From: Ruegeria denitrificans
Lineage (GTDB): Bacteria; Pseudomonadota; Alphaproteobacteria; Rhodobacterales; Rhodobacteraceae
Assembly (NCBI RefSeq): GCF_001458295.1
Contig: NZ_CYUD01000014.1
Location: 62,001 to 126,000, forward strand
Length of the DNA: 64,000 nucleotides
Direction of reading: 5' to 3'
In this document: piece after piece, positions 8,805-16,494 of the stretch
Layout of the letters: each line of letters opens with the position of its first letter
Position numbering within the stretch: position 1 is the first letter of the stretch
Translations under genes and position numbers: made by a program
The notes under the pieces: generated by a model
Told to the model about the DNA's origin: nothing
The model's database searches: none
What the model saw: the letters and a program-made list of their open reading frames with translations, nothing else

Positions 8805-9284
8805 TCAACTAGTTGATGAGCCTACTGGGGTGGGTTGTCCTGTTTCGACCATCGCCAGGTCACGAACCAGGTTCCGAGTCTTTTTCGGGTAAGCGCGAAC
8901 AAACCCGGCGTCACAGGGGATCGTCTCGATTTCTCTTCGGTCCAACGCCCGAGCCAAATGGATCGCTGCGAGCTCAATTTTCTCTGCCATTTGGCCAAGC
9001 GTCACATACACCTCTGCAAACGCCTGAATGCTCTCTTCAGTGATGTAGCACCGGTAGTGCTGCGTGTCCGGGTTTCGCGCTTTTATCTGCTTCAGATATC
9101 CACCATCCCTCAACCGTCGGATAGAACCGACGCTAATTCTCAGGCGTGCCGCCGCATCCTTAAGCGACAGATCGCCGGAAAACACACGCTCCGATTTTTC
9201 CAAGGTCTCAGTGTAGTCGATCAGAATTGCTGCCAATCCGTCAACGTCCGGGTCTCTCGATACACCGGTCAGTCGGCCCGCCAC
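8805..9284 (-). pseudogene. 3' remnant of a helix-turn-helix protein, possibly TniQ-like
   Basis: This open frame encodes 159 residues. Its core (GDLSLKDAAARLRISVGSIRRLRDGGYL) is a convincing helix-turn-helix, followed by a stretch on a cargo-like tail (YRCYITEESIQAFAEVYVTLGQMA). From memory this tail resembles the end of TniQ-family transposition proteins of Rhodobacterales; this is a tentative link. There is no N-terminal zinc-finger part and the only start is a GTG at 9284 inside the end of the neighbouring NTPase fragment. I therefore read it as the surviving 3' end of a longer gene, joined to the NTPase remnant by a deletion. It might instead be expressed as a small coupled regulator. 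Confidence 0.5.
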
Positions 9285-9874
9285 CCGTCACCGGCAACAG
9301 CTCTAATTAGTTTAAGCGTTTGAGGATTACCAAACAGACCTTCGAGCCCTTTTTCTTCGAAATGTGTAAGGACATTTTCTGCCCTGCTATCTCCGATATC
9401 GCTTGACAACAAAGTGCGAGCCTCATCCCGAGAGATTGGTTCCAGAAAGAGCTCAAGCGGATCATTTCCGTAGGAATCCGCCACAGCTTGCGTACTTGTG
9501 GCGCTTCTCCAGTCAGCCACTCGGCAGGAGAGAATGAAGTTTGGAAACCCAGCTTTCTCAAGCGATGCAAGGACGGCGTCGACAGCATCTCCTTCAGCTT
9601 GTACTGCCAGTTCATCAAGTGCGTCTATGACGAAGGTTGTCGCGTCACCCAAGAGTTTTGAAGGATCAGGCGATCGGATTAGGCGTCTTGCGTGAACAAA
9701 TTTGTAGCCAGCCTCTTGTCCGATTTCTTCTAGCAGTGTCGTCTTTCCCATTCCAGCATCGCCCAAGACGAGAATGGGTTTTGTCCGACCTCGGAGATCA
9801 GCTTGAGGCAGCTCAAATAATTTGCCATCGGCGTCAATGCCGCTCAGTCGTCGCGCAATGATGCTGTTAGTCAT
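9269..9874 (-). pseudogene. N-terminal fragment of a NACHT-like / STAND NTPase
   Basis: The 201 residues contain a P-loop (VLGDAGMGKTTLLEE, about 36-50), a Walker B-like motif (TFVIDALDEL, about 79-88) and a downstream sensor-like Arg region (ILSCRVADWR), the order seen in NACHT-type STAND NTPases. Full proteins of this kind have 700-1500 residues with a large repeat or effector C-terminus; here the frame stops (…AVAGDGWRAD) directly after the NTPase core. No effector or sensor domain follows. STAND NTPases of this type often act in phage defence, but a truncated copy is probably inactive. It overlaps the next remnant by 16 bp at the presumed deletion joint. Confidence 0.6.
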
Positions 9875-10619
9875 GTTCGTCTTTCAAAAGCGCTTACCGT
9901 GCTGAACTAGAAGTTGTTTCACAGTATTAGAAGCTCCAGCGCTGGCCTACAACCAGCGGAATGATCGCCTTACGCAGGGCACCGAGCAATGAGTGCCCTA
10001 CTAAGAATTCTTGTAGAGCTTACAGCGTTGTTAGATGCTGCATTCTGTAGGTACAGCGAATGGCAGCAATGCGGGCTGCGACCGCGGCATTCCAACATTT
10101 TGGCGAATGTCTGGTTTGGGCCGAATGTCACTTTTTGCTATTAGGGAATTTAATGATCGCCAATGGTGGCGATCATCCATCACGCCGCTTTCCTTTCCTG
10201 GGCCAGCGGGATTTGGACAAGCCAAACGCCCCTGGCCGTCAGGGTGAAGGCGTGGCCCTCCCCCTCGGGCAACCCCATTAGACAGGACCGTGTCCTCGGC
10301 TGCGCCTGCGGGCCGCACCATCCCTGTCGAATAGCATTGCCTCGCCCCCTCCCGCGTTCGCCACGTGGCAGATCAGCAGGAACAGGCAGCTTCGCTGTCT
10401 GATCCACAAATCAGCTCTGATTTTCCGAAAGGGAAGTCAGAACAAACCAAACTGCCTGCGGGAGCATAAAATGGGGGCGGCGTGTTAGTTGATGACGCAA
10501 AGGTCAAATTCAACTGATGTCCAACGTTGGGGGCGACTTCTGATGTCGAACATTCACTACTTTTCTGGTCCAACTATGACGGTTGGGTCAGGTTCGTGTG
10601 ACGTTCAACATTATTTAAG
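9875..10619. other. 745-bp stretch without a convincing gene, next to tRNA-Arg
   Basis: Neither strand carries a protein-like frame with a ribosome-binding site. Several short open frames exist (for instance 10031-10321 and 10180-10407, minus strand) but their products are compositionally odd and look like read-through of structured or repetitive DNA. The stretch 10060-10450 is different in character from its surroundings and may be decayed mobile DNA. It contains one perfect dyad (listed separately) and lies on the 3' side of tRNA-Arg, the side where islands integrate. I saw no copy of the tRNA 3' end that would mark an att site. Confidence 0.45.
10153..10176. repeat. perfect 10-bp inverted repeat, 4-bp loop
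   Basis: ATGATCGCCA and TGGCGATCAT flank ATGG. All ten positions pair. There is no T-run on either side, so it is not a standard terminator. It might be an operator or a leftover of a mobile element in the gene-poor region. Confidence 0.55.
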
Positions 10620-10696
10620 TGGCGGACCGAGGAGGATTCGAACCCCCGACCCCTTGATTCGTAGTCAAGTACTCTATCCAGCTGAGCTATCGGTCC
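10620..10696 (-). tRNA. tRNA-Arg (anticodon ACG)
   Basis: The minus strand folds as a complete tRNA of 77 nt: acceptor GGACCGA/TCGGTCC, discriminator G, encoded CCA at 10620-10622, D arm GCTC-AGCTGGATA-GAG(T), anticodon stem CTTGA/TCAAG around loop CTACGAA, and T arm GGGGG-TTCGAAT-CCTCC. Loop positions 34-36 are ACG, read by A34-to-inosine deamination for CGN arginine codons. Its 3' end faces the gene-poor remnant region at 8.0-10.6 kb, consistent with use as an integration site in the past. Confidence 0.97.
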
Positions 10697-10760
10697 GCGT
10701 TGGTGAGGCGCTATGTAGACCCACCTCAGGGGACGTGCAAGTCGATTCTTCAAAAATAAT

Positions 10761-12143
10761 TTAAAAAGTCACGTCGCCCTGTGGAAGCCTGATTTCGAAG
10801 GTGGTTCCCTCGGGTCCGGTCTCGGTCAGAACCAGATCTCCACCATGTCCACGTACCAGTTCTTGCGAGATGGCCAGCCCAAGACCTGACCCCCCCTTGC
10901 GTACACCGCCTTGAAACGGGGTAAAAAGGTTTTCGCGCGCTTTAGGCGGCAGGCCCGGGCCGTTATCCTTGATCTCGACGCACCAATCGTTGTCGTGTTC
11001 GCAGCCAGCGATCGTGATCCGGCCCGGCTTACCGGACGCCACCAGCGCCTGACGCGCATTGCGCACAAGGTTCATCATAACGCGGAATATCTGTTCGGGA
11101 TCTGCTCGGGCGACAAGGTCGTCGGGCACGGCATTGACAATCTCGACACAGGCATCAGCGATAGCGAGCTTCTCGCTGGCTACCACGTCTTCTGCAACGT
11201 CCCGCAGGGGCACCATGGTCAGTGTCGGCGCAGGTTCTTCTGCGCGGCCAAAGGCCAACGTGCTTTCACACAGGGACACCGCCCGGGTGATCGAGTTCAC
11301 CAGCTTCGGCGCCATACGCCGCACAAGCGGGTCGTCGCTGGATTCGATCCGGTCGGTGAACAACTGTGCTGAGGTCAGGATGTTGCGCAGGTCGTGGCTG
11401 ACCTTGGCCACCGCCCCACCCAGCTGCGCCAGACGTTCGCGCTGTTTCAGGGCCTGTGTCAGCTCGGTCTGCAACTGTTGCAAGGCCTCTTCCGCCTCGC
11501 GCAGTTCGGTCACTTTGGAATTGGGTGAGATGATCCCGCGCGCGTCTTCAGGCGCACCGGCATAGCGCTGCATATAACCGACAACGCTTTTGATCGGTTT
11601 CACCAGCACAACGCGTACGGCAAGGAACAGGAAAAAGGCGGTAATGATCGAGATGACGAAGGACAGGCCCAGAATGCGCAAACCATAATCAGTCATCGCC
11701 ATCCGCAGCGGCATGCTGTCGATGGTAACTTCGATCAGCAGCCCCGCGCCCTTGACCGGTTCACCGATGACGCGAATGACTTCGTTTTCCGGGGTAAACA
11801 GACGCATTAAGGCGTCCCGGATCAGAACCCAGGCTCCGGCGTCCCGCAGATCATATGTATTGGTTATCGCCTCGGGGATGGGCGAGGACAGCATCAGCTG
11901 CCGCACCTCATCGCGCCGCAGCACGACGTTATAGACGCCCGCGTTGGCCAGCAGTTCAGCCTCGAGGTCTTCGGCCAGCATGTCATCCGCCAGCAGGGCG
12001 AGAGAAGCGATCTGGGCACGCTCAAGCCGGTTCAGCAGGAAATCTTCTCGAAACCGCGCAATCGAAGGCACAAAGATCAGGATTTCGGCCAACATAACGA
12101 AGACCGTCGTCAGGATCAGAAATCGGCCCGACAGCGAGTTCAC
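10761..12143 (-). CDS. membrane sensor histidine kinase
   Basis: A 460-residue kinase with an N-terminal membrane helix (about 8-27), a periplasmic domain to about 155, a second helix (about 157-180) and a linker with a coiled-coil-like stretch (about 210-240). His250 (VAKVSHDLRNIL) is the phospho-acceptor; the N box (NLVRNARQAL), G1 (KDNGPGLP) and G2 (GGSGLGLAIS) are intact. No response regulator lies beside it, so it is an orphan here. It stops next to tRNA-Arg and its start is 18 bp from the stop of the oxidoreductase gene, so it could be read with that gene. The signal is unknown. Confidence 0.88.
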   Translation of the reverse strand: MNSLSGRFLILTTVFVMLAEILIFVPSIARFREDFLLNRLERAQIASLALLADDMLAEDLEAELLANAGVYNVVLRRDEVRQLMLSSPIPEAITNTYDLRDAGAWVLIRDALMRLFTPENEVIRVIGEPVKGAGLLIEVTIDSMPLRMAMTDYGLRILGLSFVISIITAFFLFLAVRVVLVKPIKSVVGYMQRYAGAPEDARGIISPNSKVTELREAEEALQQLQTELTQALKQRERLAQLGGAVAKVSHDLRNILTSAQLFTDRIESSDDPLVRRMAPKLVNSITRAVSLCESTLAFGRAEEPAPTLTMVPLRDVAEDVVASEKLAIADACVEIVNAVPDDLVARADPEQIFRVMMNLVRNARQALVASGKPGRITIAGCEHDNDWCVEIKDNGPGLPPKARENLFTPFQGGVRKGGSGLGLAISQELVRGHGGDLVLTETGPEGTTFEIRLPQGDVTF

Positions 12144-12161
12144 TAAGCTCTTCCTTTCCGG

Positions 12162-13580
12162 TCAGGGCATCCAGCGCTGGACGAACCTGACTACTCGTTT
12201 AACCGTCTGATTCTCAAACAGCCTTGGCGTGAAATAGGCACCCGCCACCCGTTTGTTAAGCTCTCCGATCGTCGGATACGGCGAAACCATCGCGGCGATC
12301 TGCCCCATCTTCAGATTATTGGCCAGTGCCAGCGACCACAAGTTGATCAATTCACCCGCCTGATGACCCACGATTGTGGCCCCTACAGGGCGGCCTTTTA
12401 CGACCATGACCTTAATGAAGCCTTTCGTCTTACGCTCGGTAATGGCGCGGTCGTTGTGGTGGTAGTCAAAGCGCGCAATCTCGACCTTGTCGCCATGCCG
12501 GTCGCGGGCCTGCGCCTCGGTCAGCCCGACCTGCGCCAGTTCCGGGTCTGTATACGTAGACCAGGGGATATGCGCCGTTTTTGCCTTGGACGGGAGGCCG
12601 AACAGAGCCGAGCGTATGATGATCCCGGCGTGATACCCGGCCACATGGGTAAATTGCAGCCCGCCCGCCACATCGCCGATGGCATAGACTTTGCGATTTG
12701 TTGTGTGCAGCGAGTCGTCGACCTTGATGCCCGTGCGGGTTGGTTCGATACCGGCCGCCTCCAAGTTCAGGCGTTCGGTGTTGGCCTTGCGTCCTGCAGC
12801 CACCAGCAGGTGCGAGCCGGTATAGATATCTCCATTCTCGGTCACGACATCGACCAACCCGTTATTCTCACGAATCTGGGCAACCATCGCCTGTTCATGG
12901 ATCGCGACGCCCTCGGCGCGCAGGGTGTCTAACACGACCTCTGCCGCTTCGGGATCATCCTTGCCCAGCGCCTGCATGCCCTCGATCACCGTCACCTCAC
13001 AGCCAAGACGGATATGGGCCTGCGCCACCTCAAGACCGATGGGACCGCCACCGATGATCAGCAGATGCTCGGGCTTGTCGCGCAGCTCAAAGATGGTCTC
13101 GTTGGTGTAATACTGCACCTGATCCAATCCGGGGATCGGCGGCACCAACGGGGACGACCCAGTGGCAATCACCACACGGCGCGCCGTGATCAGATGATCG
13201 CCTGCCTGCACCTGCGTCGGCGAAACAAAGCTGCCATATTCGCGGATCACCTTGACCCCGAAACCTTCGAACCGCTCCTGACTGTCCATCGGTTCGATCT
13301 GGGCGATCACGTCTTGGACGTGATCCTTAGCTGCGGCATAATCCACTTGCGGCACCACATCCGCCACACCCATCGCAACGGCGTGGGCCTGACCATAGGC
13401 CGTCTTGCCACTGGCAATCAGTGCTTTGGACGGTACACAGCCAAAATTCAGGCAATCGCCGCCCATCTTGTGGCCTTCCAGCAGGATAACGTCAGCGCCC
13501 ATCTGGCTGGCTCCGGCCGCAACGGACAAGCCACCCGACCCGGCCCCGATCACCAGGATATCGGTTTTCAGTTCTTGCAT
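12162..13580 (-). CDS. FAD-dependent pyridine nucleotide-disulfide oxidoreductase (mercuric reductase-like)
   Basis: A 472-residue class I flavin disulfide reductase. It shows the FAD-binding motif GAGSGG (12-17), the redox pair Cys43/Cys48 in GGDCLNFGCVPSK, an NAD(P) motif GGGPIGLE and a C-terminal dimer domain. Unlike dihydrolipoamide dehydrogenase, the HPTxSE-type catalytic His is absent: the place reads SPYPTIGEL. There are no extra C-terminal or N-terminal cysteines of a true mercuric reductase either. The stop-start gap to the upstream TVP38 gene is only 4 bp, a pairing that recurs in other bacteria. It might reduce a quinone or small thiol; the substrate is unknown. Confidence 0.85.
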   Translation of the reverse strand: MQELKTDILVIGAGSGGLSVAAGASQMGADVILLEGHKMGGDCLNFGCVPSKALIASGKTAYGQAHAVAMGVADVVPQVDYAAAKDHVQDVIAQIEPMDSQERFEGFGVKVIREYGSFVSPTQVQAGDHLITARRVVIATGSSPLVPPIPGLDQVQYYTNETIFELRDKPEHLLIIGGGPIGLEVAQAHIRLGCEVTVIEGMQALGKDDPEAAEVVLDTLRAEGVAIHEQAMVAQIRENNGLVDVVTENGDIYTGSHLLVAAGRKANTERLNLEAAGIEPTRTGIKVDDSLHTTNRKVYAIGDVAGGLQFTHVAGYHAGIIIRSALFGLPSKAKTAHIPWSTYTDPELAQVGLTEAQARDRHGDKVEIARFDYHHNDRAITERKTKGFIKVMVVKGRPVGATIVGHQAGELINLWSLALANNLKMGQIAAMVSPYPTIGELNKRVAGAYFTPRLFENQTVKRVVRFVQRWMP

Positions 13581-13584
13581 GTGT

Positions 13585-14316
13585 TCAGGCGTCCTTTTTG
13601 CCCCGCAGGGCTTTGATAACTATCGGCAACGCGGCCAGCACGCACAAGCCCAGGATGGGGCCGATGATGAAGGGTTCCCACAGCAACGAGACATCCGGTG
13701 TCTCGCCCCGGTCAAACACACCACCCAACCCGACACCGATCCAAGTGTAGACGATGCCGCCCGGAATGATGCCCAGCGCTGTGGTGATCAGAAAGTTTCG
13801 GAACTTTACCCCAACCAGCGCCGGTACCAGATTGGCCACAAAGAACGGTACAACCGGCACAAGGCGCAGCAGGAACAATACCGAGATTTCGTTCTCGCGC
13901 AGGCCATCCTTGAGCTTTTTGACAGCGCCTTCCGAAGCCTCAAGCCGTGCGGTCAGGGATTCGCCCAACCCCCAACGTGCAGCCAGAAAGATCGCCGATG
14001 CGCCGATGGTGGCTGCAAAGACATTAAAAACGGTTCCGGCAAAAAGGCCGAACAGAAACCCACCGGTCATTGATGCGACGGCCGCGCCGGGCAGCGAAAA
14101 AGCGACGATGACAATGTAGATCGCCACAAAAGCGACGGCCATTGACCAATAGTTCGCATCCCGCCACGCCAAAAGGGCCTCGCGGTTGTCACGCAACGTC
14201 TCGAACGTCAGATAGTCGCCCAACGTAAAGAATCCCACCGCGGCCACGGCGAGAATCACCAGCAAAGGTATGTGTCGCGCAAGCCCTTTACGCGGGGTCT
14301 GGGTCGTTTCGCTCAT
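13585..14316 (-). CDS. TVP38/TMEM64 family inner-membrane protein
   Basis: A 243-residue (from this start) membrane protein of the DedA-like/VTT family. It has a first helix near residues 15-32 and further helices across the conserved core, with the family's SLPGAA and FLFGLFAG motifs and the RLVPVVPFF stretch. VTT-family proteins are linked to lipid or small-molecule handling in membranes. The start at 14316 (MSETTQTP) has a weak GGACA site; an in-frame ATG at 14343 is a possible alternative and one at 14391 is less likely. It is the upstream partner of the flavoprotein gene, 4 bp apart, so the two probably act together. Confidence 0.85.
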   Translation of the reverse strand: MSETTQTPRKGLARHIPLLVILAVAAVGFFTLGDYLTFETLRDNREALLAWRDANYWSMAVAFVAIYIVIVAFSLPGAAVASMTGGFLFGLFAGTVFNVFAATIGASAIFLAARWGLGESLTARLEASEGAVKKLKDGLRENEISVLFLLRLVPVVPFFVANLVPALVGVKFRNFLITTALGIIPGGIVYTWIGVGLGGVFDRGETPDVSLLWEPFIIGPILGLCVLAALPIVIKALRGKKDA

Positions 14317-14515
14317 TAAGCTGTCCGGTTTGGTGCGTTTCATTCTGCCCCCAACATGCGCCGCCCATGCCCTATACAACAGGGTCCTCACGCGGCGTTG
14401 ATGTAAACGGCAAGGAATGTGAGGGTTTAGGGACGTAAAACCGTTATTTTGAAACCTTTCGCGTGACGCGGTACCAGAATTGTTGCAAAAGGCGTCAAAA
14501 CCCCCACCTAGGGGT

Positions 14516-14544
14516 TTGACTTACCCCCCGCTACCCAGTAGAGG
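14516..14544 (+). promoter_or_regulatory. candidate sigma-70 promoter for rpmH
   Basis: TTGACT (14516-14521) and TAGAGG (14539-14544) are separated by 17 bp and lie about 70 bp upstream of the rpmH start. This is a near-consensus -35 with a moderate -10, suitable for a strongly expressed ribosomal protein gene. Not tested. Confidence 0.5.
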
Positions 14545-14612
14545 ACGGGCTTCGAACACTAGGGCCAGGCGAATCCGCGCCGCACCCGACCGCATAGATT
14601 GGAGACGGAGCG

Positions 14613-14747
14613 ATGAAACGCACCTATCAGCCTTCGAACCTGGTTCGCAAACGCCGCCACGGTTTCCGCGCGCGCATGGCCACCAAGGCCGGCCGCAAAA
14701 TCCTGAACGCACGCCGCGCACGCGGCCGCAAATCGCTGAGCGCGTAA
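14613..14747 (+). CDS. rpmH: 50S ribosomal protein L34
   Basis: Forty-four residues beginning [18 protein letters not shown] and ending KSLSA: the full-length L34, highly basic, a structural protein of the large subunit. GGAGACGGAGCG precedes the ATG. It is first in the conserved rpmH-rnpA-yidD order, 19 bp ahead of rnpA. It is shorter than usual ORF-length cut-offs and is easily missed. Confidence 0.98.
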
Positions 14748-14766
14748 ACCGCTCACCGATCAGGTT

Positions 14767-15198
14767 ATGAACATGACGCCGCCGGAGGCCCCTGTGGATG
14801 GTAAGAACCACCCCGGGGATATGCCCCCGGCGGCGTCCGTTTGCGTGCCTGAAACATTGATCGTTCTCAAGAAACGACCCGATTTCCTGAAAGCCGCACG
14901 CGCGTACCGTCAGGGCACATCATCGATGATGGTGCAGGCCCGCAAACGTGCAGCGGACGAGGGCGCAGGGATTCGCGTCGGGTTCACTTGTTCCAAGAAG
15001 GTCGGCAATGCCGTGGCCCGCAACCGCGCCAAACGACGTCTACGCGAAGCCGCGCGCGCGGTACTGCGTGTTCAGGGGCAGGACGGTTGGGACTACGTGC
15101 TGATTGGCCGCGCCGACGTCACCGCCGCGCGCCCGTTCGAGACCCTGCTGGATGATCTGCGTTACGCCCTGCGCAAAATCCACAGCGCGCGAAAATGA
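14767..15198 (+). CDS. rnpA: ribonuclease P protein component
   Basis: The 143-residue basic protein subunit of RNase P, which helps the catalytic RNA process tRNA 5' ends. The conserved RNR block ([15 protein letters not shown], about 82-96) and the preceding [11 protein letters not shown] are present. The N-terminal 30 residues are poorly conserved and proline-rich, and ATGs at 14773 or 14821 are alternative starts. The stop overlaps yidD by 4 bp. Confidence 0.93.
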   Translation: MNMTPPEAPVDGKNHPGDMPPAASVCVPETLIVLKKRPDFLKAARAYRQGTSSMMVQARKRAADEGAGIRVGFTCSKKVGNAVARNRAKRRLREAARAVLRVQGQDGWDYVLIGRADVTAARPFETLLDDLRYALRKIHSARK

Positions 15199-15437
15199 CC
15201 CTGCTGTCGCATATTCTTGCCCTGCCCGTTCGGGCCTATCGGCTGGTGTTCAGCCCCTGGGTTGGTTTCAACTGCCGTTATCAACCCACATGTTCGGCCT
15301 ATGCGTTGGAAGCGTTGGAAAAACACGGTGCCATCAAGGGCGCATGGCTGACCGCCCGGCGGATCGGGCGCTGCCATCCTTGGGGCGGCGATGGATATGA
15401 CCCCGTACCGAACCGCAAGGACGATACCCTTAGGTGA
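15195..15437 (+). CDS. yidD: membrane protein insertion efficiency factor YidD
   Basis: Eighty residues with the family pattern: an amphipathic N-terminal helix, the cysteine-rich core ([16 protein letters not shown]) and [17 protein letters not shown]. YidD is a small inner-membrane-associated protein that assists YidC-dependent insertion. Here yidC is 2.7 kb further on, separated by ttcA and a cyclic-di-GMP gene, whereas in many proteobacteria the two are adjacent. Confidence 0.95.
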   Translation: MTLLSHILALPVRAYRLVFSPWVGFNCRYQPTCSAYALEALEKHGAIKGAWLTARRIGRCHPWGGDGYDPVPNRKDDTLR

Positions 15438-15520
15438 CTTCTGGTCAGGCATGGCACGGACTCGTTGCTGAACTGGCCGAGCTGACCCGTCCCCTTGCCC
15501 GGTTGCGTCAACTGCTGTAG
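15434..15520 (+). CDS. possible 28-aa small ORF between yidD and ttcA
   Basis: A GTG at 15434 overlaps the yidD TGA (GTGA) and opens a frame of 28 codons ending in TAG at 15518-15520, leucine- and arginine-rich and amphipathic ([18 protein letters not shown]). The coupled start suggests translation, but length and lack of known relatives leave this uncertain. It could equally be chance. Confidence 0.25.
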   Translation: MTSGQAWHGLVAELAELTRPLARLRQLL

Positions 15521-15529
15521 GGGCAGCGC

Positions 15530-16423
15530 ATGTTTGACGAAGCTGACGATATCCATCCGCTATTTGCCGGCGCGCCCTCGACCACCGAGTTCAAGAAGCT
15601 GCGCAAACGCATCGTGCGCCAGACCCGTGAAGCCATCGAGCACTATGGGATGGTGGACCCGTCTGCCCATGACAAGGACGCCAAACCGCCCCGCTGGCTG
15701 GTCTGTCTGTCGGGTGGCAAGGACAGCTATACCTTGCTTGCTGTTGTGTATGAGCTGAAATGGCGCGGGTTGCTGCCTGTTGATCTGCTGGCTTGCAATC
15801 TGGATCAGGGCCAACCGGGCTTTCCCGCCACCGTCCTGCCTGAGTTTTTGGAACGCATGGGCGTGCCCCACCGCATTGAATACCAAGATACCTATTCCGT
15901 CGTTGTGGACAAGGTTCCGCAGGGCCGCACTTTTTGCGCCCTGTGTTCGCGTCTGCGCCGAGGCAACCTGTACCGGATCGCCCGCGAAGAAGGCTGCTCG
16001 GCCGTAGTACTGGGCCATCACCGCGACGACATTCTGGAAACGTTTTTCATGAACCTGTTCCACGGCGGACGCCTGGCCACCATGCCGCCGAAACTGGTGA
16101 ACGAAGAAGGCGATCTTTATGTATTCCGCCCCCTCGCCCACGTAGCTGAGGCCGATTGCGAAAAATTCGCCAACGCGATGAAATATCCTATCATCCCCTG
16201 CGATCTTTGTGGCAGCCAGGACGGGCTGCAACGCCAGCAGGTAAAACAAATTCTGGATCAATGGGAAAAGAATAGCCCAGGTCGACGACAGGTTATGTTC
16301 CGGGCACTGACCAACGCGCGGCCGTCGCACCTGTTGGACCCGAAACTGTTCGATTTCGCGAACCTTGCGCTAAATCCCGGCAAAAAAGACGAAAATTCGG
16401 ACGAAATTCCACAATTGCGTTAA
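15530..16423 (+). CDS. ttcA: tRNA 2-thiocytidine(32) synthetase TtcA
   Basis: Cytosolic enzyme that thiolates cytidine 32 of certain tRNAs using an ATP-activated intermediate and an iron-sulfur cluster. The 297 residues carry the PP-loop SGGKDS (61-66), the cluster-binding CxxC pairs Cys136/Cys139 ([11 protein letters not shown]) and Cys224/Cys227 (PCDLCGSQ), and LGHHRDD. Length and motifs fit TtcA rather than TilS. It lies between yidD and an EAL protein in the same direction and may be transcribed from the rpmH promoter. Confidence 0.93.
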   Translation: MFDEADDIHPLFAGAPSTTEFKKLRKRIVRQTREAIEHYGMVDPSAHDKDAKPPRWLVCLSGGKDSYTLLAVVYELKWRGLLPVDLLACNLDQGQPGFPATVLPEFLERMGVPHRIEYQDTYSVVVDKVPQGRTFCALCSRLRRGNLYRIAREEGCSAVVLGHHRDDILETFFMNLFHGGRLATMPPKLVNEEGDLYVFRPLAHVAEADCEKFANAMKYPIIPCDLCGSQDGLQRQQVKQILDQWEKNSPGRRQVMFRALTNARPSHLLDPKLFDFANLALNPGKKDENSDEIPQLR

Positions 16424-16494
16424 CGTCTAACTCAGATTGGTTTTCTACGGTTGCCCAATACGTGCTTTGCCAAACGTAAAGGTCTGGAAAACCG

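Noticed and set aside
10031-10407. Short minus-strand frames near tRNA-Arg
   Set aside because: No ribosome-binding site and odd composition; treated as non-coding remnant DNA.
12162-13580. True mercuric reductase or dihydrolipoamide dehydrogenase
   Set aside because: The extra metal-binding cysteines and the HPTxSE catalytic His are both missing.
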